A stretch of 51,809 nucleotides of DNA from Nocardiopsis endophytica (GCF_027706725.1 NZ_JAQFWQ010000045.1:1-51809), one strand, 5' to 3'; positions 8,835 to 17,421 are shown, counted from the stretch's first letter. Program-made: numbers and translations. The notes: a model not told the origin generated them from the sequence alone.

Positions 8835-10316
8835 ATGCCGGACGCCCCTGACTCCCCCCAATCCTCCGCCGCCCCCGGCCCCTCCGACGCGCCCGCCGCA
8901 CCGGGGCAGGACGGCTTCCTCAAGGTCCTCGGCCGCGGCGACGTGCTCGCGCTCGCCTTCGGGGCCATGATCGGCTTCGGCTGGATCGTGCTGACCGGCG
9001 ACTTCATCGACGCGGCGGGCAGCGCCGGCGCCGCGGTCGCCTTCGTCATCGGCGGCGTGGTCATCGCCCTGGTCGGGCTCACCTACGCCGAGCTGGTCGC
9101 GGCCATGCCCCGGGCCGGGGGCGAACACCACTACGCACTTCGCGCGCTCGGCGCCCGGGGCGCCTTCACCGCCTCCTGGGCGATGGTGCTCGGCTACGTC
9201 TCGGTGGTCGCCTTCGAGGCCGTCGCCGTCCCGCAGACCCTCGGCTACCTGCTGCCCGGGGCGATGGAGGCCGGGCACCTGTGGACCGTCGCCGACTACG
9301 ACGTGTCCGCCGCCCAGGTCGCGGTCGGCGTCCTGGCCGCGGTGGTGATGACCGGCGTGAACTACATCGGCATCCGCCCCGCCGGCGTCTTCCAGACCAT
9401 CGCCGTGCTGTTCCTGCTGGCGGCGGGTGCGGCCATGGTCGCCGGGGCCGCCGTGGGCGGGTCCGCGGCCACCATGGAGCCGCTGTTCACCGGCGGTGTC
9501 TCGGGCATGTTCGTCGTGCTGGTGGCGGTGCCGTTCCTGTTCGTCGGGTTCGACGTGATCCCCCAGTCGGCCAGCGAGATCCGGCTGCCGTTCCGGCAGG
9601 TCGGGCGGCTGCTCGTGGTCTCGGTGGCCTGCGCGGCCGCCTGGTACGTGATGATCATGCTCACCGCCGGTGCCGCGCTCGGCCCCGAGGAGCTGACCGC
9701 CGCCGATCTGGCCTCGGCCGACGCCATGGCCGCGCTGTGGAACAGCCCCGCCATGGGCAACCTGCTCGTCGTCGGCGGCCTGGCCGGGCTGCTCACCAGC
9801 TGGAACGCGTTCCTGATCGGGGGCAGCCGCCTGCTGTACGCGATGGCGGAGTCCCGCATGGTCCCCGCCTGGTTCGGCCGCCTGCACCCGCGCTTCCGCA
9901 CGCCCGGCAACGCGCTGCTTTTCATCGGCGCGCTGTCGGTGCTGGCCCCGCTCTTCGGCCGGCCGATGCTGGTGTGGCTGGTGGACGCGGGCGGCGTGAA
10001 CATCGTCATCGCCTACATCGTGGTCGCGGTCTCCTTCCTGGTGCTGCGGCGGCGCGAACCGGGCATGGAGCGCCCGTTCCGCACCGCGGCGGGCCCGGCG
10101 GTCGGCGTCGCGGCGCTGCTGCTGAGCTTCGGGCTGCTGGTGCTCTACCTGCCGGGGATGCCCGCCGCGCTGGTGTGGCCCTCGGAATGGGTGATCGTCG
10201 GGGCGTGGTGGATCGCCGGGCTGGCGATGATGGCCCGCCTGCCGAAGGTCGCCCCGGGCGCGGACGCCGAGGAGCGCCTGATCGCCGAGATCGAGCGCCG
10301 TACCGGAAGGAAGTGA
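8835..10316 (+). CDS. APC-superfamily amino acid/amine permease
   Basis: A 493-residue membrane protein with about 12 helices. After a Pro/Ser/Ala-rich N-tail (1-27) it begins with the APC fold signature FGAMIGFGWIVLTGDF in helix 1 and continues with a typical helix 6 region (VPFLFVGFDVIPQSASEI). It probably imports an amino acid or amine by proton or sodium symport, or by exchange. It is most like the YjeH/ethanolamine-type branch of APC proteins, but the substrate is not deducible. GGAGGGG precedes the ATG. No catabolic gene is linked; the next gene is convergent. Confidence 0.85.
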   Translation: MPDAPDSPQSSAAPGPSDAPAAPGQDGFLKVLGRGDVLALAFGAMIGFGWIVLTGDFIDAAGSAGAAVAFVIGGVVIALVGLTYAELVAAMPRAGGEHHYALRALGARGAFTASWAMVLGYVSVVAFEAVAVPQTLGYLLPGAMEAGHLWTVADYDVSAAQVAVGVLAAVVMTGVNYIGIRPAGVFQTIAVLFLLAAGAAMVAGAAVGGSAATMEPLFTGGVSGMFVVLVAVPFLFVGFDVIPQSASEIRLPFRQVGRLLVVSVACAAAWYVMIMLTAGAALGPEELTAADLASADAMAALWNSPAMGNLLVVGGLAGLLTSWNAFLIGGSRLLYAMAESRMVPAWFGRLHPRFRTPGNALLFIGALSVLAPLFGRPMLVWLVDAGGVNIVIAYIVVAVSFLVLRRREPGMERPFRTAAGPAVGVAALLLSFGLLVLYLPGMPAALVWPSEWVIVGAWWIAGLAMMARLPKVAPGADAEERLIAEIERRTGRK

Positions 10317-10324
10317 CCGGAGCC

Positions 10325-10351
10325 GGGGCGCCCCCCCCGCGGCGGCGCCCC
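10325..10351. terminator. Possible short terminator between convergent genes
   Basis: GGGGCGCC (10325-10332) and GGCGCCCC (10344-10351) form an 8-bp stem in the 52-bp gap between the permease and the amidotransferase gene. The surrounding C-runs make alternative pairings likely. Confidence 0.35.
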
Positions 10352-10368
10352 CCCCGGCCGGTGGGCCG

Positions 10369-11136
10369 TCAGAGACCGGCGCGGGAGCCCACCGGTCCGG
10401 CGCCCCGTTCGGCGGAGCGCCGGGCCGCCGCCTCGGCGAAGGTGCGAACGACCGGGTGCGGGCGCGGGCCTTCGGCCAGTTCCGGCTGGAACAGGGTGGC
10501 CAGGAAGAACGGGTGCCCGTCCAGCTCGGCGACGCGGGCCGACCCCTCCTCGTCGTGCCCCGTGAACCGCAGGCCGCGCCCGGTCAGCAGCCCCTCGGCC
10601 GCCGGTGCGGGCCCGTATGAGCAGTGGTAGCGCTCGACCCTGCGCTCGGTTCCGAGGACGCGTGCGGCCAGTGACCCGGGCGTGCACCGCACCTCGCCCT
10701 GTCGGCCCACCAGCGAGCAGGCCAGCGGCGCGATCAGGGGGTCGTCGGCGCCGGGGTCGGATTCGGCGTGCTGGGCCCCGGCCAGCCCGCACACGTTCCG
10801 GGCGAACTCCAGCAGCGCGTGCTGGAAGCCGCCGCAGGTGCCGAGGAAGGGCAGTCCCGCGGTGCGGGCGGTGCGCACGGCGGCGAGCGCGCCCTCCTCG
10901 CTCCGGTACGGGCTGCCGGGCAGGAGCCAGACCCCGTCGAACCCGTCCAGCCGACCGGGTTCGGCGGCCTCCTCGGTCGGGATCCAGTAGGCGTCGGCGA
11001 GCAGGCCCTCGTGCCGCCGCAGCCCTTCCAGCAGTTCGGGGACACGGGCGTGGGCCCGCACGTGCGGGGAGCGGTCGGCGACGAGGGCGAGGCGGGCGGC
11101 GGTCGGGGCCGCCTCCGGTCCGGTGGTGTTCGGCAT
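10369..11136 (-). CDS. CTP synthase C-terminal region-related amidotransferase-like protein
   Basis: A 255-residue protein resembling only the glutamine amidotransferase half of CTP synthase. It has the nucleophile elbow FLGTCGGFQHA (Cys101) and the segment GHPFFLATLFQPEL. In CTP synthase that last motif is FHPE and supplies the catalytic His; here it reads FQPE, so normal glutaminase activity is doubtful. This matches the family annotated as CTP synthase C-terminal region-related (seleno)protein, in which some members replace the Cys by selenocysteine. The ATG at 11136 is used; a longer frame runs antisense through the LysR gene and is not credible. It is divergent from lysR, which may regulate it. 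Confidence 0.75.
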   Translation of the reverse strand: MPNTTGPEAAPTAARLALVADRSPHVRAHARVPELLEGLRRHEGLLADAYWIPTEEAAEPGRLDGFDGVWLLPGSPYRSEEGALAAVRTARTAGLPFLGTCGGFQHALLEFARNVCGLAGAQHAESDPGADDPLIAPLACSLVGRQGEVRCTPGSLAARVLGTERRVERYHCSYGPAPAAEGLLTGRGLRFTGHDEEGSARVAELDGHPFFLATLFQPELAEGPRPHPVVRTFAEAAARRSAERGAGPVGSRAGL

Positions 11137-11175
11137 GGCTCCAGCATCACCCGCCAGGGATGAGAAGATCCAACG

Positions 11176-12147
11176 ATGGTTTCGGATCACTCGATCAGTG
11201 ATGCTGATAGCGGCCGGTCGGAGGCGCGCGACCCGCTGAACGCCCAATGGCTGCGGACGTTCGCCGCGGTGGCGCGCCTGGGCTCCTTCTCGGCGGCGGC
11301 CGAGGAGCTGCGCTACACCCAGTCGGCGGTCTCCCAACAGGTGGCGGCGCTGGAGAAGGACCTCGGCACGGCCGTGCTGCGGCGACGCCCCGTGGAGCCG
11401 ACCGAGGCGGGGGCGAGGCTGCTGGAGCACGCCGGACCGGTCCTGCTGCGCCTGGCCGCCGCCCGGACCGATGCGGAGCGGGCGCGGGAGCCGGTGGCGC
11501 GCCGCCTGGCGGTGGCGGCCTGCCCCGGCGCCTTCGGGGCGGCCGCGGCTTGGGCCCTGGCACGGGTGCGGGCGGCCGAGCCCCGGCTGGAGGCGTCCGT
11601 GCGGACGGCGCCGCTGCCGGCGGTGGTCGGCGGCGTCGCCTCCGGGGAGTTCGACGCGGGGCTGGTCGACGGGGTGGCCGCGCCGAGCGACCCGCTGCGC
11701 CTGGGAGCGGCCGAAGGAGGCGCGGAGGCGCTGCGGACGGAGCTCGTGGCCGAGTCGCCGCTGGTGGTCGCGCTGCCCGCGGCCCACCCGCTGGCGGGGC
11801 GGAGCGGGGTGCGCCTGGCCGACCTCGTGGACGCCCTGTGGATCGACGCGCCGGGGGCGTCGGTGCCGCTGGAGGTGCTGCGGGACACGGACCCGAACGC
11901 CTCCCCGCGGGCGGCCCTGCGCCTGGACGGCGGAGACGCCGGAGCTCTGGAGGCCCTGGTCGCCGCGGGGCACGGGGCGGCGCTGGTGCCCCGGGGGCGC
12001 CTGCGCGGCGTCGCGGAGGCCCCGGTCGTCGCGCCGAGGCTGGTCCACCGGACGGAGCTCGTCCACCTCGACCCGCGGGGCCCGGCCCAGGATTTCGCCG
12101 AGGCACTGGTGAGGCGGGGGACGAGTGCCGCGTCCGCGGCCCGCTGA
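11176..12147 (+). CDS. LysR-family transcriptional regulator
   Basis: A 323-residue regulator with an N-terminal winged helix-turn-helix at about residues 20-80 (LRTFAAVARLGSFSAAAEELRYTQSAVSQQVAALEK region) and a LysR substrate-binding domain from about 105 to 305. The two genes start 39 bases apart and divergently from the amidotransferase-like gene, the classic layout for a LysR protein controlling its neighbour. The short shared gap includes GATCACTCGATCAGTGATGC just inside this gene's 5' end, an imperfect palindrome that could serve as an operator. The effector is unknown. Confidence 0.88.
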   Translation: MVSDHSISDADSGRSEARDPLNAQWLRTFAAVARLGSFSAAAEELRYTQSAVSQQVAALEKDLGTAVLRRRPVEPTEAGARLLEHAGPVLLRLAAARTDAERAREPVARRLAVAACPGAFGAAAAWALARVRAAEPRLEASVRTAPLPAVVGGVASGEFDAGLVDGVAAPSDPLRLGAAEGGAEALRTELVAESPLVVALPAAHPLAGRSGVRLADLVDALWIDAPGASVPLEVLRDTDPNASPRAALRLDGGDAGALEALVAAGHGAALVPRGRLRGVAEAPVVAPRLVHRTELVHLDPRGPAQDFAEALVRRGTSAASAAR

Positions 12148-12531
12148 CCCGCCGTCGCCCTGTCACCCCGTCCGGAACGGCCCCTCGACGGTGCGTCCGC
12201 GCCGCGCCGCTTCGGCAGCACGGCCGACACGGTCACCACCACCGGAGCCGGTCGCCCATGACGTCGATGTTCCACGTCGGCGGCGGGGCGGCGAAGTACC
12301 CCTCATCAGGGCGTTCGGGATCCTTCCCGGAAACGTCCGGGAGCGGGCCGCCCGTGTCCGGTGGCAGAGGGGTGCCTGGCAGGTCCGCCGCGTCGGTCCA
12401 CCGCCTCCCCGGTGCCGCGCCCGGCGCGGAGAGTGGGCCGTCGAGAGACAGGATCGGCGGGAATCCGCCGTCGCGGTGCCGCGTCCGATTCCCGCCGGAG
12501 TGCGGGGGTGCGCCTCGACAGGATCGTGGGC
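12148..12531. other. Gap between lysR and SDR genes
   Basis: No gene is certain. On the minus strand an open frame ends at 12233 with a natural-looking C-terminus (listed separately). On the plus strand an open frame runs into the SDR gene, but its Arg/Pro-rich translation suggests non-coding leader. No clear promoter or palindrome stands out. Confidence 0.4.
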
Positions 12532-12544
12532 ATGGACAACGCAT
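12233..12544 (-). CDS. Possible small protein or gene remnant
   Basis: An open frame of 103 codons. The N-terminal half is Pro/Arg/Gly-rich and unconvincing, but the last 25 residues (PDEGYFAAPPPTWNI then DVMGDRLRWW) have ordinary protein composition with coding-like third positions. It may be the C-terminal end of a decayed gene or a short ORF with a non-obvious start. No family is recognised and there is no good ribosome binding site at the first ATG. It overlaps the start of the SDR gene on the other strand by 13 bases, which argues against the full length. Confidence 0.25.
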   Translation of the reverse strand: MRCPCPRSCRGAPPHSGGNRTRHRDGGFPPILSLDGPLSAPGAAPGRRWTDAADLPGTPLPPDTGGPLPDVSGKDPERPDEGYFAAPPPTWNIDVMGDRLRWW

Positions 12545-13302
12545 CGAACACCGGAACGAACCACCTGCCCCTCCTCGGTGCCGCCGCGCTCGTCACCGGG
12601 GGCAGCCGCGGGATCGGGGGCGCCACGGCCGTCCGCCTCGCCGAGCTCGGGGCCGACGTCGCCATCACCTACCGGGAGAAGGAGGAGCGCGCCGCCCAGG
12701 TCGTCGACCGGGTCAAGGCCGTCGGCCGACGGGCGCCGGCGATCCGCGCCGACGCCGCCGACGTCGGCTCCGTCACCGGGGCGGTGCGCCGGACCGCGGA
12801 CACCTTCGGCCGCCTGGACATCCTGGTCAACAATGCCGCCGCCTTCATGATGGGGGCGACGGAGGACGTCTCCGACGACGACCTGGGCCGTGCGGTGGCC
12901 GCCAACGTCGAGGCGCCGTTCGCGGCGGCCCGGGAGGCGTTCCGCCTCATGGGCGAGGGCGGCAGGATCATCAACCTGGGGAGCAACGTCTCGGAGAGGC
13001 TGCCGTTCCCCGGCCTGACCCTGTACTCGATGACGAAGTCCGCCATGGTCGGCCTGACCAAGGGCCTGGCCCGGGAGGGCGGTCCGCGCGGGATCACCGC
13101 GGTGATGGTGGCGCCCGGTCCGACGGACACCGACACGAGCCCGGCCGACGGGCCGATGGCCGAGACCATCAGCGGGATCACCGCGCTGGGCCGCTATGTC
13201 CGCCCGGAGGAGGTGGCCGAGACCATCGCGTTCCTCGCCGGCCCCGGCGGGAGCGCCACGACCGGGACGGCGGTGTACGTGGACGCCGGGTTCACCGCCT
13301 GA
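12532..13302 (+). CDS. SDR-family NAD(P)-dependent oxidoreductase
   Basis: A 256-residue classical short-chain dehydrogenase/reductase. The cofactor motif TGGSRGIGG is near residues 22-30, NNAA replaces the usual NNAG near residue 102, and Tyr165-x3-Lys169 (YSMTK) is catalytic, with a Ser about 15 residues earlier in GSNVS. The closest look is 3-oxoacyl-ACP reductase-like SDRs (AVYVDAGFTA C-terminus), whose substrate is generally not predictable. The ATG at 12532 is preferred over upstream in-frame starts, which would add a disordered Arg-rich tail. It is followed 162 bases later by an M20 amidohydrolase on the same strand. Confidence 0.85.
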   Translation: MDNASNTGTNHLPLLGAAALVTGGSRGIGGATAVRLAELGADVAITYREKEERAAQVVDRVKAVGRRAPAIRADAADVGSVTGAVRRTADTFGRLDILVNNAAAFMMGATEDVSDDDLGRAVAANVEAPFAAAREAFRLMGEGGRIINLGSNVSERLPFPGLTLYSMTKSAMVGLTKGLAREGGPRGITAVMVAPGPTDTDTSPADGPMAETISGITALGRYVRPEEVAETIAFLAGPGGSATTGTAVYVDAGFTA

Positions 13303-13464
13303 CGGCCGCCCCGGCCCGACGGCCCTTTGCCCAGGCGAAAGGTTCCCGTGGGGTGATGGTCCGCCGATCGCGGGCAGGACCGCGGGGGACGGCGGCGGCC
13401 CGGTCGGCGGCCGGGCCGCCGACCGGGCACGGCCCAGGGCACCCGTTCACCGGCTGGGGGACGC

Positions 13465-14754
13465 ATGACCACGGCAGACGTCGACATTGCGGGCGCGATC
13501 GACCACGCCGCCGACAGGATCGCCGACAAGGTGGTCGCCTGGCGGCACGACATCCACCGCCATCCCGAGCTCTCCAACCGCGAGGAGCGCACCGCCGCCC
13601 TCGTCGCCGACCACCTGCGGTCGGTCGGCCTGGACGAGGTCCGTACCGGCGTGGCCGGGCACGGGGTGGTCGGGGTGCTGCGCGGCGGGCGCCCCGGCGG
13701 CCGGGCGGCCGGCCTGCGCGCCGACATCGACGCCCTCCCCGTGAAGGAGGCCTCCGGGGTGGACTTCGCCTCCACCGTCGTGGACGCCGACTACCCGGGC
13801 GGCCCCTTCCCCGTCGCCCACGCCTGCGGGCACGACTGCCACACCGCCATGCTCATGGGCGCCGCCGAGGTGCTGTCCGGGCTGCGCGAGCACCTGCCCG
13901 GCGCGGTGGTGTTCATCTTCCAGCCCGCCGAGGAGGGGCCGCCGGTCGACGAGAGCGGGGGCGCCCGGGCGATGGCCGGCGACCCGGCCCTGGCGGACCC
14001 GGTGCCGACGATGGCCTTCGGCATGCACGTCGCGCCGCTCCCGGCGAACACCGTCGGCTACCGGAGCGGCAACACCTATGCCGCGTCCTGCGTGATCAAG
14101 ATCAGGATCGACGGCAAACAGGTGCACGGGTCCACGCCCTGGGAGGGCACCGACCCGATGCCCGCCGCCGCCGACACGATCTCGGGGCTCGGCCAGGTCT
14201 ACCGGCAGGTCCCGGCGACCTCGCCGGTGACCGTGTCCATCGGGCACGTGGAGGACGTGGGCCGGTTCAACATCATCGGCGGCAGGGTCACCCTGTGGGG
14301 CACCATCCGGTGCCTGGTCCAGTCGGACATGGACACCGTCCAGGACCACGTCCGCCGCACGGCCGACCACATGGCGCGGGCGTACGGGTGCACGGCGACC
14401 ACGGAGTTCCTGCAGAGGGTGCCGCCGGTGTACAACGCGCCGGAGTGGGTGGACGCGGCCCTGCCCACGCTGCGGCGGGTCATGGGCGAGGACGGCGTGC
14501 ACGAGACGCCCCCGGGGCTGCCCTATGACGACGTCTCGGAGTTCATCGACCGCTACGGCGGCCTGTACGTGAACCTGGGCTGCCAGGACCTCCGGTACCG
14601 CGAGGACGGGACGATGGAGGCGGTCCCCGGCGGGCGGGGGATGGTGTTCAACCACCACCCCGGCTTCTACGCCGACGACTCGGTGCTGAAGACGGGCGTC
14701 CGCCTGCACGCCAACGCGGCCGTCGACCACCTGGAGGGCCGTCTCACCGCCTGA
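13465..14754 (+). CDS. M20-family amidohydrolase (N-acyl amino acid hydrolase type)
   Basis: A 429-residue metal-dependent amidohydrolase of the hippurate/IAA-amino-acid hydrolase branch. Metal-site motifs are HRHPELS near residue 32, HACGHDCHTAML near 120-130, QPAEEGPP with the catalytic Glu near 155, and HHPGFYADD near the C-terminus. The dimerisation lid lies roughly at residues 200-310. It would release an acyl group from an N-acylated amino acid. The length is slightly above the family norm of about 390-400 because of a longer insert before the C-terminal metal ligand. GGGGG precedes the ATG. It may share a transcript with the SDR upstream. Confidence 0.88.
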   Translation: MTTADVDIAGAIDHAADRIADKVVAWRHDIHRHPELSNREERTAALVADHLRSVGLDEVRTGVAGHGVVGVLRGGRPGGRAAGLRADIDALPVKEASGVDFASTVVDADYPGGPFPVAHACGHDCHTAMLMGAAEVLSGLREHLPGAVVFIFQPAEEGPPVDESGGARAMAGDPALADPVPTMAFGMHVAPLPANTVGYRSGNTYAASCVIKIRIDGKQVHGSTPWEGTDPMPAAADTISGLGQVYRQVPATSPVTVSIGHVEDVGRFNIIGGRVTLWGTIRCLVQSDMDTVQDHVRRTADHMARAYGCTATTEFLQRVPPVYNAPEWVDAALPTLRRVMGEDGVHETPPGLPYDDVSEFIDRYGGLYVNLGCQDLRYREDGTMEAVPGGRGMVFNHHPGFYADDSVLKTGVRLHANAAVDHLEGRLTA

Positions 14755-14853
14755 TGGCGCCACGCGCCGTGCAGGGCCGGTCCTCCGCGCGCTCGGGCCG
14801 GAGCGGTGCCGGTCCAGGACCGGGCGGCGGAGTCCACTTCGTGGCCGGGGCCG

Positions 14854-15885
14854 TCACCTCGCCGCCGGGTTGCCGCAGCACTTCTTGTACTTGCGGCCGG
14901 ATCCGCACCAGCAGGGGTTGTTGCGCCCCGGCGGCCAGGCGGTGTTCTCGCCGGTCCGCTGCAGTTCGGCTCCATAGTCGGCGATGACGTTCTCATCGGC
15001 CTGGGAGATGCCCCGCTCCTCCAGGAAGCGGACGAACTCCGCCACGTCCCCACGGCCCACGGAGAGCCGCTGCACGCCCTGGGCCGACAGGAGGCTCAGC
15101 ATCTTCTCGAAGTTCGCGGTGTACTCGGCGTGGTCGGTGCCGATCTGCTCGGCCAGCTCGGGCCGGGCCTTGAGGAGAGGTCCGAACTGCTCCTTCGGCC
15201 AGTAGAGGGTGCCGACCTCTTGGGGAACGCGGTGTCCTTCACCGTCGGCGTCGTATTCGTCCGCGAAGCCGAACGCGTCGTATGCGTCGAGGGTGCCGCC
15301 GTCCTCCGCCGCCTCCTCGTCCAGGGCGGCGTCGTTCAGGGCGCCGAGGACCTCGGCGAGCGCGTCGAGTTCGTCCTTCGGCTCGTCGGCCTCCCGGCGC
15401 ACCCGCGCCCGGCCGAAGATCAGGTGCTCCACCTCGGCCGGATCGTCGCACTCGTCGATGGCCTCCACGGTGAGGGGCGCCGCCGGTCCGAGGGTGCGGG
15501 TGATGCCCGCCGTGAACCACTCCTGGGCGGTGCGCAGGTCCCCACGGTTCTCGTAGGTCTCGCCCATGATGGCCCAGACCTCCGCGTCGTCGGGGTTGCG
15601 CCTGCGCAGCCGTGCGGCCTCTTCGTCGGCCTCGTCGCTGCGTCCCGCGTCGTAGAGTGCGCCGATTCGGAACGCCTCGGCGGGCCCGGCGAAGTCCGAA
15701 CCGATCTCGGGGTCGGAGAGGAGACGGAAGATCTCGGCGGCCCGATCGTGGTCGCCGGAGAGCGACCACATACCGGCCGCCTCGAAGAGGAGGTCCGCCC
15801 GCTCTTCGGGACGTTCCTCGGCGAAGATCTCCAGCTGCCGCGCATCTTCGGCGCTGGTGGTGTGGGGGCGCTGGTTGCGAGCCAT
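14854..15885 (-). CDS. SEC-C zinc-motif protein with TPR-like N-terminus
   Basis: A 343-residue cytoplasmic protein. Residues about 20-160 form helical repeat segments like TPRs (LSGDHDRAAEIFRLL, then NPDDAEVWAIMGETYENRGD). A highly acidic middle follows (about 165-225), and the C-terminus has the SEC-C zinc motif PCWCGSGRKYKKCCG, first found at the end of SecA. SEC-C modules bind zinc and often mediate protein or ribosome contacts. The start at 15885 lacks a strong ribosome binding site. No operon partner is clear; the decayed regulator locus lies just upstream. Confidence 0.85.
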   Translation of the reverse strand: MARNQRPHTTSAEDARQLEIFAEERPEERADLLFEAAGMWSLSGDHDRAAEIFRLLSDPEIGSDFAGPAEAFRIGALYDAGRSDEADEEAARLRRRNPDDAEVWAIMGETYENRGDLRTAQEWFTAGITRTLGPAAPLTVEAIDECDDPAEVEHLIFGRARVRREADEPKDELDALAEVLGALNDAALDEEAAEDGGTLDAYDAFGFADEYDADGEGHRVPQEVGTLYWPKEQFGPLLKARPELAEQIGTDHAEYTANFEKMLSLLSAQGVQRLSVGRGDVAEFVRFLEERGISQADENVIADYGAELQRTGENTAWPPGRNNPCWCGSGRKYKKCCGNPAAR

Positions 15886-16085
15886 GGACGCAGGCTATCG
15901 CCGCACGCCCCGCCGTCGGGACCCGTCCACAGACCTGACGGGACCGGTGGGTCCGGCCCGGACAGGCTGGCGACTTCGGGGCGCTGTGCGATGAGGGCGC
16001 GGATGAGCGAGGCGAGTTCGGCGTCCTGCGCGGCATCCGAGGCGTGCCGCGCGTTGGGCGCGGGGGTGCAGGTGAGGACGGTCAT
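15886..16085 (-). pseudogene. Possible small gene start (N-terminal fragment)
   Basis: An ATG at 16085 has a good ribosome binding site (GGGAG, 6 bases upstream) and begins MTVLTCTPAPNARHASDAAQ, then a plausible helix ASLIRALIAQRPEV. The frame has no stop until 15420, well inside the SEC-C gene in a different frame, so only this upstream part is reported. It could be the 5' end of a small gene lost by deletion, or chance. It lies downstream of the truncated ATPase on the same strand. No family is recognised. Confidence 0.25.
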
Positions 16086-16175
16086 CGGAGATCTCCCAAG
16101 AGGTGCGTCGTGTGGGCGTCCGCCCCGCCCCCTCCTCGGTCCGGGGCGGACGCCGGGGATGCGCCGAAGGCCCGT

Positions 16176-16511
16176 TCAGGCCGGGCGCATGGACGGGCGG
16201 TCGAGCATGAACCAGACCGTTCGTGAAGCGGCGTCGCCGTAGGTGCCCCACCGCTGGGCCATCGCGTCGACCCAGGTCAGTCCGCGACCGGTCTCGGCGA
16301 GCGGGTCGGGGGAGGGCGCGGGGGCGATCGTGCAGTGGCCCGAGCCCGCACCGCATTCGAGGACGTGCAGGTAGCCGTCGAGGAGCCCGATCGTGACGTG
16401 GAAGGGGCGGGGACGGGCGAGGAGACCGGTCGCCGGGCAGGCGGTGTTCGGGGCGTCGCCGTGCACGAGTGCGTTGGTGGCCAGCTCGCTGGTGAGCAGG
16501 ATCTCTACGGC
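16176..16511 (-). pseudogene. Truncated RsbW-like ATP-binding protein (5' end lost)
   Basis: The minus strand encodes the C-terminal two thirds of a small GHKL-type ATPase of the anti-sigma-factor kind. The N-box helix reads EILLTSELATNALVHG, followed by FHVTIGLLDGYLHV and the G-box region GRGLTWVDAMAQRWG. Homology stops at about 16500-16520, where the opposite strand becomes recognisable DUF5753 coding sequence, so the first part of the domain and the promoter are missing. A GTG inside the frame at 16466 could start a 96-residue fragment lacking the N-box, which should not be functional. Confidence 0.7.
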
Positions 16512-17183
16512 CTGGCGTCGGGTGACCGCGACAAGCTCGTCGCCTTGGCCAAGAGGCGCGAGCCCGGCTGGTGGCAGACGGGGGCGGTCCCGGAGTGGTT
16601 CACGCCCTACCTGGGCGTCGAAACCGAGGCGTCAGAGCTGCGCAACTACGACGATGCGCTGATACCCGGGCTGGTGCAGACAGCTGACTATGCCCGTGGG
16701 TTCATCGAAGTGAGGCTCGGGGAGAGGGCTGACGAGTCAGAGGTCGAAGGGCGTGTGTCAGCCCGGATGCGGCGCCAGGAGCGTCTCTCCGGAAGTGATC
16801 CGCTCATGTTCTCGGCCGTCTTCAACGAGAGTGCGATCCACCGGGTCGTCGGAGGCTCTGCAGTCATGCGGGATCAGCTGCGCCGCTTGGTGGAAGTGTC
16901 TGACCTCCCGAACGTGGACCTGCGCATGCTTCCATTCGAGCGGGGCGCGCATATCGCGAGCGAAGGCAGCTTCGTGGTCTTGGGGTTCCCTGACGTCATC
17001 GAGGGCGTCAGCTCGGGGGAGGCCGTGTACATCGAGTACGCGACCGGGGCGCTCTTTCTGGAGCGCGAGGAGGAGACAGCGCAGTACAGAGCGATGTTCG
17101 CCCAGGTCCAGGAGGCGGCTCTGTCTCCGCGGGACACCGCTGCCACCATTAAACGTGTTCTGAAGGATCGCTATGAGGGGTAG
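16500..17183 (+). pseudogene. Truncated Scr1-type regulator: DUF5753 domain without its helix-turn-helix
   Basis: The plus strand encodes an essentially complete DUF5753 domain: DLYGLASGDRDKLVALAK, WFTPYLGVETEAS, LIPGLVQTADYAR, FNESAIHRVVGG, LRMLPFERG and the final RDTAATIKRVLKDRYEG. Proteins of this type normally start with an XRE-like helix-turn-helix of about 70-80 residues. Here the open frame continues upstream to 16335, but that part is antisense to the truncated ATPase gene and encodes nothing helix-turn-helix-like. A deletion joining two divergent genes explains both truncations. A chimeric protein could still be made from an internal start. The DUF397 partner follows 13 bases later. 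Confidence 0.7.
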
Positions 17184-17196
17184 AGGAGCAAGCCTC

Positions 17197-17376
17197 ATGT
17201 TCGATGAATCGATCTGGCGTACGTCAAGCTACAGCGGAGGACAGGGCCAGTGCGTGGAGGTCGCCGACCTCCCCTTCGGGGCCGCTGTTCGTGACTCGAA
17301 GCGGCCGGACCTCGGCCACCTCATTTTTCCCGCTTCGGAGTGGGCGGCTCTCCTCAAGGGCGTCGATCGGCTTTGA
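17197..17376 (+). CDS. DUF397 protein
   Basis: A 59-residue DUF397 protein. Visible family features are WRTSSYSGGQGQCVEVADLP, VRDSKRPD and FPASEWAALLKGV. DUF397 proteins are small partners of DUF5753 helix-turn-helix regulators in actinomycetes, in part toxin-antitoxin-like or developmental systems. The ATG at 17197 is preferred because GAGGAG lies 8 bases upstream and it gives the usual length; an ATG at 17173 would overlap the preceding stop. The partner's DNA-binding domain has been lost, so its role here is uncertain. Confidence 0.85.
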   Translation: MFDESIWRTSSYSGGQGQCVEVADLPFGAAVRDSKRPDLGHLIFPASEWAALLKGVDRL

Positions 17377-17421
17377 GCGGGCAAGGTTGAGGGCGGGCAC
17401 AGCTCTCCCCGGGAGGAGAAC

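Noticed and set aside
14176-14186. Additional GATCTCGGGG copy of the palindromic element
   Set aside because: It lies inside the amidohydrolase coding sequence and has no inverted partner; the same holds for a match near 15704.
15420-15885. Continuation of the small frame starting at 16085 through the SEC-C gene
   Set aside because: The SEC-C frame here has clear protein motifs; the overlapping frame has Pro/Arg/Ser-rich shadow composition.
16335-16499. N-terminal extension of the DUF5753 protein
   Set aside because: This part is antisense to conserved ATPase coding sequence and shows no helix-turn-helix; it is an accident of the deletion.
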